Positions 56,661 through 64,000 of a DNA stretch of 64,000 bases are shown here, piece by piece (the stretch's first letter is position 1; each line of letters begins with the position of its first letter). The notes beneath the pieces were generated by a model, which saw only the letters and a program-made list of their open reading frames with translations, was not told where the DNA came from and searched no databases. The stretch comes from Polyangium sp. 15x6 (GTDB lineage Bacteria > Myxococcota_A > Polyangia > Polyangiales > Polyangiaceae), in the NCBI RefSeq assembly GCF_029960785.1, contig NZ_JASBQE010000031.1:58923-122922 (forward strand), in the 5' to 3' direction. Made by a program: the position numbers and the translations under genes.

Positions 56661-56924
56661 CCTCTCACACAACCCTTTCGCAGCTCATGACCGACGTCGG
56701 ACTCGTTGCGGGACCAACTATCGCACGGCCGGTCATGCCCCTCTAGGGCCTGCGTCCTCGCCTGGGAAGCTCCTGCTCCGGGTGCGCTTCGACACGGCGC
56801 TGCGAGCGCGGCCCTGAGCCAAAGCTCGAGCCGGAGCGGCACACACCGGCGCAAGCGCACACGCGCATCCAGGGAAAACAACGGCGATCTTCCCTGGTAT
56901 ACGCATTGCACAACGCGTTCGCGC

Positions 56925-57593
56925 ATGAGGAATCCTCGGAATCTTTCTCATCGCTCGCACCTCCCTCTCCTCACGCTGCTCCTCGGGCTTGCGTCCCTCC
57001 CCGCCTGCTCGGGCGGCGTGGTCGACCAGACCTTGGGGATGGCGGGCGGAGGCGGTGGCGGCGCTGGGGGCAGCGGCGGTGCGGGGGGCAGCGGCGGCGC
57101 TGGGGGCAGCGGCGGCGCTGGGGGCAGCGGCGGCAGCGACGGCGGGGCCGTCGCGTGTACGCAGAAAGAGGACTGCGGCGAGAACGAATACTGCCGCTTC
57201 GCGGATCAACGGTGCGGCGAGGGCGAGGCCCAGGGCGTGTGCACCGTGCGTCCTATCGAATGCGGCCACATCCCGAACAAGGTTTGCTCGTGCGATGGCA
57301 AGACCCAGCTCCAGGACTGTCCGCAGCTCGGATTCGTCGACATCAGCGTCAACGGCAACTGCACGCCGCCCGACGGCACGTTCGCCTGCGGCTACACGTT
57401 CTGCGAGACCGGCACCTCCTACTGCGTGAAGACCACGAACAAAGACCTCGTGTATTACGGCTGCGGGTATCTCCCCCCGTCGTGCAATGGCGTGGAGAGC
57501 TGCGACTGCATCGCGAATGATTTCAACCTGTGCCCGGGGGCCACCTGTACCATGGACGCCGCGGGACACGCCGCCGTGCAGTGCGGGGACTGA
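56925..57593 (+). CDS. Hypothetical lipoprotein with Gly-rich linker and Cys-rich domain
   Basis: The 222-residue product starts MRNPRNLSHRSHLPLLTLLLGLASLPACSGG, lipobox LPAC. Then comes a GGAGGSGG linker (residues ~42-72), then a domain with about 20 cysteines (CTQKEDCGENEYCRFADQRCGEGEAQGVC; CGYTFCETGTSYCVK; CNGVESCDCIANDFNLCPGATC). The first stretch matches the CxxDxDCGxxxYC motif common in myxobacterial secreted proteins. The linker DNA (57045-57135) is made of 12-30 bp repeats. Function unknown. Confidence 0.82.
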   Translation: MRNPRNLSHRSHLPLLTLLLGLASLPACSGGVVDQTLGMAGGGGGGAGGSGGAGGSGGAGGSGGAGGSGGSDGGAVACTQKEDCGENEYCRFADQRCGEGEAQGVCTVRPIECGHIPNKVCSCDGKTQLQDCPQLGFVDISVNGNCTPPDGTFACGYTFCETGTSYCVKTTNKDLVYYGCGYLPPSCNGVESCDCIANDFNLCPGATCTMDAAGHAAVQCGD

Positions 57594-57612
57594 GCCGGAG
57601 ACGATCCCGGCC

Positions 57613-57837
57613 TCAAGGGGATGAGCCCCGGAGCCCTCGAACCAGTCGTTCGAGGAACTCCCTCTCCGGCGGCTCGAGAAACTCGTACACCTCGGACCAA
57701 TCGGCCTCCGTCGAATACTCCATCAGATTGAGCACGCAGGCTCGGAACAGGTGGAACATCCCGACGAAGTCGTAGTTGGGCTCTCCCCCCAGCGTGGTCC
57801 AGTTGCGAAGCAAGGACTCCAATTCATCGTACTTCAC
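57613..57837 (-). CDS. Small hypothetical protein
   Basis: A 74-residue acidic product: VKYDELESLLRNWTTLGGEPNYDFVGMFHLFRACVLNLMEYSTEADWSEVYEFLEPPEREFLERLVRGL. It looks helical and soluble. GTG at 57837 is chosen since GGAGG lies 10 bases upstream; a GTG at 57846 is too close to it. I do not recognise the family. It converges with the lipoprotein gene, 19 bases apart. Confidence 0.6.
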   Translation of the reverse strand: MKYDELESLLRNWTTLGGEPNYDFVGMFHLFRACVLNLMEYSTEADWSEVYEFLEPPEREFLERLVRGLRGSSP

Positions 57838-57893
57838 GGTGTTCACACCTCCGCTTCCGCGATTCGTCCGGGAAAAATGATGGCCGTAGCCCT

Positions 57894-58162
57894 CGACGCG
57901 CGTCAACACACGCTGGACATCGTGATCAGCGCCTCCTGACGCGCGTCAACCACCCGCTGACCATCGTGACCAGCGTCCCCTGACGCGCGTCAACACCCAC
58001 TGGTCATCGTGAACAGCGCCCCCTGACGCGCGTCAACCCACGCTGGTCATCGTGATCAGCGCCCCCTGACGCGCGTCAACACACGCTGGACATCGTGACC
58101 AGCGCCCCCCTGACGCGCGTCAACACACGCTGTCCAACCTGATCAGCGCCCCTGACGCTCAT
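57894..58162. repeat. Array of seven TGACGCGCGTCA palindromes at 42-44 bp intervals
   Basis: The 12-bp palindrome is at 57894 (first base changed), 57937, 57981, 58024, 58067, 58111 and 58153 (degenerate). Between them is a second imperfect inverted repeat, CGCTGGTCA-TCG-TGACCAGCG with variants, so the unit has two symmetric sites. It begins 57 bases upstream of the minus-strand 74-residue gene and ends 60 bases before the plus-strand gene. No gene lies in 57838-58221. It is not a CRISPR, since the spacers are conserved. Confidence 0.88.
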
Positions 58163-58221
58163 CGACGCCCGAAAACCACGCCGACGCCGAACACCGCACG
58201 GTGGTAAGCTCACTCCGTGCC

Positions 58222-59232
58222 ATGAAGACCACCTTGAGGATGCAAACCGACAGCCCAGCGCGTCTCCTGACGGTGATCCTCGATCCGGGCGAGTCCCTGG
58301 CGGGCGCCCTGGCCCACGCGTTCGTGTCCCAGCATATCAACGAGATCACCGAGCTCGTGCTCGTCGCGGACTCTTTCGACGACGACCCTCTCGCGGGCTG
58401 CGACGCCGTGCGGGCCCGCGTCGCGCGGGGCGACCTCGTGTTCACCCTGCGTCCGCTCGCGGAGCAGGAGGACGTCGAGGTCGACACGTTCATGCTGCGC
58501 ATCCGTGCGGCGAGTCGCATCGCAGGCTCGGACGCGCTCCCTAAAACCCCACGGATTCGCCCGCCCCATGCCGACGCGGCTTCCCTCCGATCCCCGCCGA
58601 TCAGCGGCAGCGACCGCCTTTCGCGCCTCACCGAGCAGGGCAAGCGCGGCCCCGCGTCCCCACCCCCGACGAAGCCCACCGGCCCGCTCGCGCCCTACCT
58701 CGGCGCCCAGCACGACCTCGACGCGCTCCTCAGCGAAATCGAGGGCCCCGAGGAAGCCGCATGTGTCCTCGCGTGGCCCGTGCCCGCGCTCGTCGGCCGC
58801 GTGATCGTCGCGCCCGACTTCGACGGCCTCGCAGGCGCGATCCGCGCCGTTCTGTTCGAGGCGCTCGGCGACCTGCCCTTCGCCGTCGATGGCGGTGGGT
58901 ATGGCGGCCTCGGCAGATACATGCATCTGCACACGAGCGTCCTCGCGCCGCCGATGCGCGACGAGCCAATGGCGCTCGAGCTTTATGGTCGTCTCGTCGC
59001 CGTGGGTGATTACGACTTCAGGACACGCGAAGCCGGGCGTTACCTGCTCCGCCGCGAGCGCGAGATGCATTCGCTCTGCGGCCCCGACGCTTCCCCGACC
59101 GACGCCGAACGTCTCCGCATGATGGAGCTCATCCACGGGCGCGATTTTCCCGGACCGCTCGTCGTCATCCTCTCGGCAGCGACCTACGCGAACGTCCGCT
59201 GCCCCGGCGTGGGCGTGCCGTTCTACATGTGA
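58222..59232 (+). CDS. Hypothetical protein downstream of the palindrome array
   Basis: This 336-residue soluble protein falls in two parts. Residues 1-95 (ARLLTVILDPGESLAGALAHAFVSQHINEITELVLVADSFDDDPLAGCDAVRARVARGDLVFTLRPLAEQEDVEVDTF) look like one alpha/beta domain. After a Pro-rich linker, 160-336 (DLDALLSEIEGPEEAACVLAWPVPALVGRVIVAPDFDGLAGAIRAVLFEALGDLPFAVDGGG; ALELYGRLVAVGDYDFRTREAGRYLLRREREMHSLCG) form another. I recognise neither. ATG at 58222 is preferred to a GTG seven codons earlier. The array just upstream is its likely control region. Confidence 0.75.
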   Translation: MKTTLRMQTDSPARLLTVILDPGESLAGALAHAFVSQHINEITELVLVADSFDDDPLAGCDAVRARVARGDLVFTLRPLAEQEDVEVDTFMLRIRAASRIAGSDALPKTPRIRPPHADAASLRSPPISGSDRLSRLTEQGKRGPASPPPTKPTGPLAPYLGAQHDLDALLSEIEGPEEAACVLAWPVPALVGRVIVAPDFDGLAGAIRAVLFEALGDLPFAVDGGGYGGLGRYMHLHTSVLAPPMRDEPMALELYGRLVAVGDYDFRTREAGRYLLRREREMHSLCGPDASPTDAERLRMMELIHGRDFPGPLVVILSAATYANVRCPGVGVPFYM

Positions 59233-59340
59233 ACGCGCGAGCGTCGCGGGCGGAAGCCCTCGCCAGCCGAGCACGCGCGAGCCTTTCCACGGTCGCGACA
59301 ATCGTGGCGCGCCTGCGTCGGCCGTGAGAAGACAAGGGGC

Positions 59341-60594
59341 ATGGAGGTATCGACCCCTCGGGCGGCGGCGGTCACGGATGCACCTTCCAGGACGCACATC
59401 GGCGCGCTCGGTGTCGTGACCACGATCTTTTTCATGTGGGGCTTCATGACCTGCATGAACGACATCCTGATCCCGCACCTGAAGAACGTGTTCCACCTCG
59501 GCTATGCCGAGGGCGCCCTCGTGCAATTCTCATTTTTCTCGGCGTATTTCCTGATGTCGCTGCCCGCCGGCAAGCTCGTCGCGCGTATCGGCTACAAACG
59601 AGGCCTCCCGTTCGGCCTCGCGACGGCCGGCACCGGCGCGCTGCTCTTTTATCCGGCCGCCAGCCTGCCCTCGTATCCCTTTTTCCTTGCCGCGCTCTTC
59701 GTCCTCGCCACCGGAATCACGATCCTCCAGGTCACGGCGAACCCCTACGTCGCCGTGCTCGGCCCGCCGGCCACCGCGTCGAGCCGCCTGAACCTGACGC
59801 AGGCCTTCAACTCGCTCGGCACCACGGTGGCGCCCTATTTCGGTGGTCATTTCATCCTCGGCGCCGTGAAACACGCCGAAAACCCGCTCGCCGAGGCCCA
59901 CGCCGTCCGCCTGCCCTACCTCGGCCTCGCGGTCATGCTCTTCGTGCTCGCCGGCGCGCTCGCGGTCCTCAAGCTCCCGACGATCCCGTCGGTCGAAGGC
60001 GAGGAGGCCAAACGAGGCTCCTTCCTCGACGCCCTCGCATTCCCGCAGCTGCGACGCGCCGCCCTCGGCATCTTTCTCTACGTCGGCGCCGAGGTCTCGA
60101 TCGGCAGCTTCCTCGTCAATTTCTTCGCATTGCCCTCGATCGCGGCCTTCACCGAGGCCCAGGCCGCGAAATACGTGTCCCTCTACTGGGGCGGCGCAAT
60201 GGTCGGCCGCTTCATCGGCTCGGCCGTCCTGCGCAAAGCCGATCCAGGGCGAGTGCTCGGGGGGAGCGCAATCGTCGCGGCGCTGCTCGTGACGGCGACC
60301 GTCTTGCTCAATGGTCCCGTGGCGATGGGGACCATCCTCGCCGTCGGCTTCTTCAACTCGATCATGTTCCCGACGATCTTCACGCTGGGGATCGAGGGCC
60401 TCGGCAAGCTCACGAGCCAGGCGTCGAGCATCCTCGTGATGTCGATCGTCGGCGGCGCGATCGTGCCGGTGCTCTTCGGCTGGCTCGCCGACGGCATCGG
60501 CGTCCACCACGCCTTCCTGCTGCCGGCGCTTTGCTATCTCTACATCGTCCACTTCGGCTTTCGTGGGTCGCGCCGCGCGGGCGTCACCGCCTGA
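59341..60594 (+). CDS. Sugar transporter, FucP-like MFS
   Basis: This 417-residue 12-helix permease of the FHS family resembles FucP/GluP fucose, galactose and glucose H+ symporters. Signatures are FFMWGFMTCMNDILIPHLKNVF, YKRGLPFGLATAGTGALLFYPAA, NLTQAFNSLGTTVAPYFGG and FFNSIMFPTIFTLGIEGLG. The Asn-Asp pair in TCMNDILIP corresponds to the sugar/proton site of FucP. No catabolic gene is adjacent, so the sugar is not defined. Confidence 0.9.
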   Translation: MEVSTPRAAAVTDAPSRTHIGALGVVTTIFFMWGFMTCMNDILIPHLKNVFHLGYAEGALVQFSFFSAYFLMSLPAGKLVARIGYKRGLPFGLATAGTGALLFYPAASLPSYPFFLAALFVLATGITILQVTANPYVAVLGPPATASSRLNLTQAFNSLGTTVAPYFGGHFILGAVKHAENPLAEAHAVRLPYLGLAVMLFVLAGALAVLKLPTIPSVEGEEAKRGSFLDALAFPQLRRAALGIFLYVGAEVSIGSFLVNFFALPSIAAFTEAQAAKYVSLYWGGAMVGRFIGSAVLRKADPGRVLGGSAIVAALLVTATVLLNGPVAMGTILAVGFFNSIMFPTIFTLGIEGLGKLTSQASSILVMSIVGGAIVPVLFGWLADGIGVHHAFLLPALCYLYIVHFGFRGSRRAGVTA

Positions 60595-60662
60595 GAGCGG
60601 ACGATTCCGCTGGCGCTGTTCGCCATTGACAACACCCCCTCCCCGTTGCTCGTTTCCATCCA

Positions 60663-62519
60663 ATGCATCGCATACATTCCGTTCTTGGATGGGTCTCTGC
60701 GGGGCTTCTCGGCCTGGTCGTCGTCGCCGGCTGTGGCAGCACCGAAACGCGGCCTTCGGACGCCTCCTCGTCCAGCTCCGGCGGCATGGCCGGCGCGGGC
60801 GGCGCAGGCGGCTCGGGTGGCTCGGGTGGCATGGGAGGAGCCGGCGGCTCGGGCGGCGCCGGCGGCGTGGGCGGCTCGGGCGGCGCCGGCGGCTCGGGCG
60901 GCAGCGTCGATTCTCCGGTCCAGGTGCAGCTCCTCGGCTTCAACGATTTCCACGGCGCCCTCGAACCGCCGCCGGGCAGCGCCGGGCGGATCACCTTGCC
61001 CGACAACACCACCGTCGACGCTGGCGGCGCGGCCTTCTTCGCGCGGCACGTCGCCACCCTGCGCGCGGAAAATTCGAATACCCTCGTCGTCTCGGCCGGG
61101 GATCTCATCGGCGGCAGCCCGCTCGTCTCCGCCCTCTTCCACGACGAGCCCACGATCGGCGCGATGAACCTCATCGGCCTCGACATCAACGCCGTCGGCA
61201 ACCACGAGCTCGACGAGGGCAAGAACGAGCTCTTGCGCATGCAAAACGGCGGCTGCCACCCGAAGGACGGCTGCCAGGGCAGCCCGGATTTCCCGGGCGC
61301 GAGCTTCGCGTTCCTCGCGGCGAACATCGTCGATCAGACGACGGGAAAGAACCTGTTCCCCCCGTACGCCATTCGCACGTTCGAGGACGCCAAGGTGGCG
61401 TTCATCGGGATGACGTTGAAAGCGACCCCGACGATCGTCGATCCCAGCGGGATCCAGGATCTCTCCTTCTACGACGAGGTCGAGACCGTCAATGCGCTCG
61501 TGCCCGAGCTGAAGGCGCAGGGCATCGAGGCGATCGTGGTGCTCCTCCACGAGGGCGGCGCCACCACGGGCTATTTCGACGAATGCCCGGGCATCTCGGG
61601 GCCGATCGTGCAGATCGCGACGAACATGTCCGACGCCGTCGACGTCATCCTGAGCGGTCACACGCACGCGGCCTACAACTGCACGATCGGGGGCAAGCTC
61701 GTCACGAGCGCGGCTTCCAATGGCCGCCTGCTCACGGACATCGACCTGGAGATCAGCCGCCTCACCGGGGACGTGATCAGCAAGAAAGCGAAGAACGTGG
61801 TCGTCACCCGCGAGACGGCCGATACGCAGGTCGAGACGTACGTGAATGGATATGCCGCGCAGGTGGCGCCGCTCGCGGAGAAGCAGGTCGGCACCCTCAC
61901 GGCGACGCTGAATCGGGGCGAGCCGCCGCTCGGCGCGAGCCTGTCCACGCTGGGCGTGGTGGTGGCCGATTCGATGCTCGCCGCGACGAAGGATCCGGCC
62001 CAGGGAGGAGCGCAGATTGCCCTGATGAACGCGGGCGGCGTGCGGGCGAATCTGCCATTCATGGCGGCCGCGGGCGAGGCGATGGACGGGATCGTCACCT
62101 ACAAGGAGATCTTCTCGGTCCTGCCGTTCGGCAATTCGATCGTGGTCATGAGCTTGACGGGCGCGCAGCTCGAGTCCCTGCTGGAGCAGCAATTCGGGAC
62201 CGATCAAAACGGCACCCCCTTCATCTACCTCCTGCAGCCGTCGAGCAATCTCCGTTATACGTACAGCGCGAGCGCGCCGGCCGGGTCGAAGGTCGATATC
62301 GCCTCCATCACGATCGACGGCGCGCCGATCGCTCCGGGCGCGACGTACCGGATCGCGGTGAACAGCTTCAACGCGGCCGGCGGAGACGGCTTTTCCGTGC
62401 TGACGAAGGGCACGGATCGCATTGGCGGGGCGCTCGACGTCGACGCGCTCCAGGCTTACTTCGTCGCGAACTCGCCCGTCTCGCCGCCGGCCGTGGATCT
62501 CGTGCAGGTCTTGCCCTGA
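60663..62519 (+). CDS. Lipoprotein 5'-nucleotidase / UshA-type metallophosphatase
   Basis: The 618-residue product has the signal MHRIHSVLGWVSAGLLGLVVVAGCG (lipobox VAGC) and a GGxGG repeat linker (residues 40-81). The catalytic domain carries the metal motifs NDFHG (94-98), GDLIGGS (146-152), GNHE (179-182) and SGHTHAAY, which bind two metals. The C-terminal substrate domain has NAGGVRANL and LPFGNSIVVMSLTGAQLESLLEQQF. It is likely cell-surface and hydrolyses nucleotides or related phosphoesters to supply phosphate and nucleosides. Start ATG at 60663 leads directly into the signal. Confidence 0.92.
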   Translation: MHRIHSVLGWVSAGLLGLVVVAGCGSTETRPSDASSSSSGGMAGAGGAGGSGGSGGMGGAGGSGGAGGVGGSGGAGGSGGSVDSPVQVQLLGFNDFHGALEPPPGSAGRITLPDNTTVDAGGAAFFARHVATLRAENSNTLVVSAGDLIGGSPLVSALFHDEPTIGAMNLIGLDINAVGNHELDEGKNELLRMQNGGCHPKDGCQGSPDFPGASFAFLAANIVDQTTGKNLFPPYAIRTFEDAKVAFIGMTLKATPTIVDPSGIQDLSFYDEVETVNALVPELKAQGIEAIVVLLHEGGATTGYFDECPGISGPIVQIATNMSDAVDVILSGHTHAAYNCTIGGKLVTSAASNGRLLTDIDLEISRLTGDVISKKAKNVVVTRETADTQVETYVNGYAAQVAPLAEKQVGTLTATLNRGEPPLGASLSTLGVVVADSMLAATKDPAQGGAQIALMNAGGVRANLPFMAAAGEAMDGIVTYKEIFSVLPFGNSIVVMSLTGAQLESLLEQQFGTDQNGTPFIYLLQPSSNLRYTYSASAPAGSKVDIASITIDGAPIAPGATYRIAVNSFNAAGGDGFSVLTKGTDRIGGALDVDALQAYFVANSPVSPPAVDLVQVLP

Positions 62520-62524
62520 GGCGG

Positions 62525-62543
62525 GCCCGCCGGTCAGGCGGGC
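62525..62543 (+). terminator. Hairpin after the nucleotidase gene
   Basis: GCCCGCC-GGTCA-GGCGGGC is a perfect 7-bp stem 6 bases after the stop. No T-tract follows, so its action is uncertain. Confidence 0.35.
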
Positions 62544-62640
62544 GGCGCGCCGAGGACATCCTGCTCCACCGTTGCGTTGGTGCCCCAACCGTCTTCATCG
62601 CGTAGTCTACGAGACTCGTCCTTTTCCTGGAGCCTACGAC

Positions 62641-64000
62641 ATGCTGATCCACCGCACCCGTACCTGGGCCGTCGCCCTTCTCGCCGCCCTTCCCTTTTTC
62701 GTCTCCCTGCCCGAGGGCGGGGCCGCGCCGAAGGAGCCGTCGATATCGTCGGCCGCGTGGCAGCCCATTTCGCCCATGACCTCCAAGCGCCGCGGGCAGG
62801 TGGCGCACTTCGTCGCCGACAAGGGGCTCGTGGTCCTCGGCGGATATGCGGGATCCGGCGGCACGGATACGGGCCTGCAGACGGCCGAGCGCCTCGATCC
62901 TGCGACCGGGACGTGGTCGCCCCTGAGCATGGCGCCGCGCGCGATCTCCAGCGGGCTCAGCCTCACGCTCCCCGATGGGCGCATTTTCGTCGTCGACGGC
63001 GACGGCACCAGCACGTACGACCCGGCGACCGATACCTGGGCGAGCGGGTCCGCTTTCCCGATGAACTGGGAGTACACCGGCACGCTCGGCCTGCTGCCGG
63101 ACGGTGACGTGATCCTCGCGGGCCCCGTGCAGGGCGAGGACGTCACGAACAAGTCGATCCGCTACGACCCGGCCACGAATACCGTGGTGAGCAGCCCGAA
63201 GCTGAAGGAGTTTCGAAGCGGCCACACGGGGACGGCGCTGCCCGATGGCCGATTCCTGGTGACGGGCGGCTGGCAGTGGGGCTCGGACGAAGACGGAGGC
63301 GAGATCCACGTGACCCTCACGAGCGCGGAGATCTTCGATCCGGCGACGGATACGTGGACGCTCGTCGCGCCGATGGCGACGAGCCGGAAGGGGCACGCGG
63401 CGGCGCTCTTGCCGTCGGGCAAGGTGCTGGTCACGGGCGGCGTGCTGGAGGGCCAGGGCGTGATCACGTCGGCGGAGATCTACGATCCGGCGACGGATAC
63501 GTGGGCCACGGTCGCCCCGCTGAACGAGGCGCGGTGGTATCACGTGATGACCGCGCTGCCGAGCGGCCGCGTGATGGTGTCGGGCGGCAGGACGGGCGGG
63601 CTGAACTACCTGTCGAGCGTGGAGATCTATGATCCCGATGTGGATGCGTGGGTCTCGCTCCCGCCCATGGCGTCGGGGCGGCTCGACCACACGGCGACGT
63701 ACGCGCCGGGGCACGGCGTGTTCATCGCAGGCGGCTATGACGGCTCCACCAGCCTGAGCGGCGTGGAGCTCTATCCGCTGGGAAATGCCGCGGCGGGGAC
63801 GGCGTGCGTGATCGGCGACGAATGCACGAGCGGGGTCTGCGAAAGCGGCCAATGCATGAATTCAGGAAACGGCGCAGGTGGCGCTGGCGGCGAAGGCGGC
63901 GGCGGCACAGGCGGTGCGGGCGGCGAAGGCGGCGAAGGCGCTGGCGGCGCGGGCGGCGAAGGCGGCGGCGGCACAGGCGGCGCGGGCGGCGAAGGCGGCG
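62641..64000 (+). CDS. Secreted kelch-repeat protein with Cys motif and Gly/Glu tail, cut by the window end
   Basis: The signal is MLIHRTRTWAVALLAALPFFVSLPEGGAA. Residues ~40-380 hold six or more kelch-type repeats of about 50 residues, with motifs such as AEIFDPATDTWTLVAPMATSRKGHAAALLPSGKVLVTGG, forming a beta propeller. Then comes CVIGDECTSGVCESGQC, a pattern seen in myxobacterial proteins, and a low-complexity GGAGGEGGGGTGGAGGEGG tract that runs off the window. The likely continuation is a C-terminal anchor or sorting tail. It is probably surface-bound and binding rather than enzymatic. It is 121 bases after the nucleotidase. Confidence 0.88.
   Translation, partial: MLIHRTRTWAVALLAALPFFVSLPEGGAAPKEPSISSAAWQPISPMTSKRRGQVAHFVADKGLVVLGGYAGSGGTDTGLQTAERLDPATGTWSPLSMAPRAISSGLSLTLPDGRIFVVDGDGTSTYDPATDTWASGSAFPMNWEYTGTLGLLPDGDVILAGPVQGEDVTNKSIRYDPATNTVVSSPKLKEFRSGHTGTALPDGRFLVTGGWQWGSDEDGGEIHVTLTSAEIFDPATDTWTLVAPMATSRKGHAAALLPSGKVLVTGGVLEGQGVITSAEIYDPATDTWATVAPLNEARWYHVMTALPSGRVMVSGGRTGGLNYLSSVEIYDPDVDAWVSLPPMASGRLDHTATYAPGHGVFIAGGYDGSTSLSGVELYPLGNAAAGTACVIGDECTSGVCESGQCMNSGNGAGGAGGEGGGGTGGAGGEGGEGAGGAGGEGGGGTGGAGGEGG

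Noticed and set aside
57894..58162. Regular repeats that could be taken for a CRISPR array
   Set aside because: The repeated palindrome is only 12 bp and the intervening sequence is conserved between units, unlike CRISPR spacers. No cas genes are present.

Overview
The window is very GC-rich, densely coding bacterial DNA. It carries many secreted Cys-rich and Gly/Ser-linker lipoproteins, a MYXO-CTERM-like sorting tail, a kinase-ATPase-TPR signalling giant and a PilT-type motor ATPase. Together these point to a myxobacterium, most likely of the Polyangium/Sorangium lineage; this is inference from gene style, not from a marker gene. No rRNA, tRNA, CRISPR array, intact insertion sequence or replication origin was seen.

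Layout. 1-6.9 kb (minus strand): a tightly overlapping surface nonulosonic-acid (pseudaminic-type) operon, pseB, flippase, pseC, a cytidylyltransferase-PseG fusion and a PseI-PseH fusion cut by the window edge. It stands back to back with a glycosyltransferase. 8.5-14.6 kb: glycogen debranching-type glucosidase, aroE and xseA on minus, then a biotin carboxylase on plus. 14.7-16.7 kb: small unknown and secreted proteins. 16.9-22.3 kb: a complete type I restriction-modification operon, hsdR-hsdM-hsdS. 22.4-32 kb: an accessory zone of fragments and small genes. It holds a broken piece of bioB, two copies (one dead) of a DUF6968-like gene, a decapitated hydrolase joined to a piece of a lipoprotein gene, GST, VOC and GFA proteins, a DJ-1-type protein, a LysR regulator and several lipoproteins. 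32.1-35.3 kb: bioB, a CBS-domain protein and a PilT-like ATPase. 35.4-42.5 kb: a 43-bp tandem repeat, a beta-helix surface protein, hypothetical proteins, a membrane cytochrome c, a fatty acid desaturase and a Sel1-repeat lipoprotein. 42.6-51.3 kb: a 1348-residue kinase converging on a two-gene minus-strand module made of a dynamin-like GTPase and a coiled-coil partner. 51.4-56.7 kb: lipoprotein, cation/proton antiporter with stress domains, an HTH-EIIA regulator and a TerC-type protein. 56.9-64 kb: lipoproteins, a palindrome array, a FucP-type sugar transporter, a secreted 5'-nucleotidase and a kelch protein cut by the window end.

Three intergenic sequence families stand out. Family A is a hairpin-rich element of about 330 bp (one half-size copy) found four times, always between two converging genes, with compensatory base changes that keep its stems paired. 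Family B is a 43-nt element, twice in the xseA/accC divergent gap and once inside the start of bioB, where it encodes part of the protein. The third is an array of seven 12-bp palindromes spaced 42-44 bp apart at 57.9-58.2 kb.

The candidates most worth following as undescribed biology are the dynamin-like GTPase/coiled-coil pair, the family A elements, and the antiporter/HTH-EIIA pair with its perfect 17-bp palindrome.
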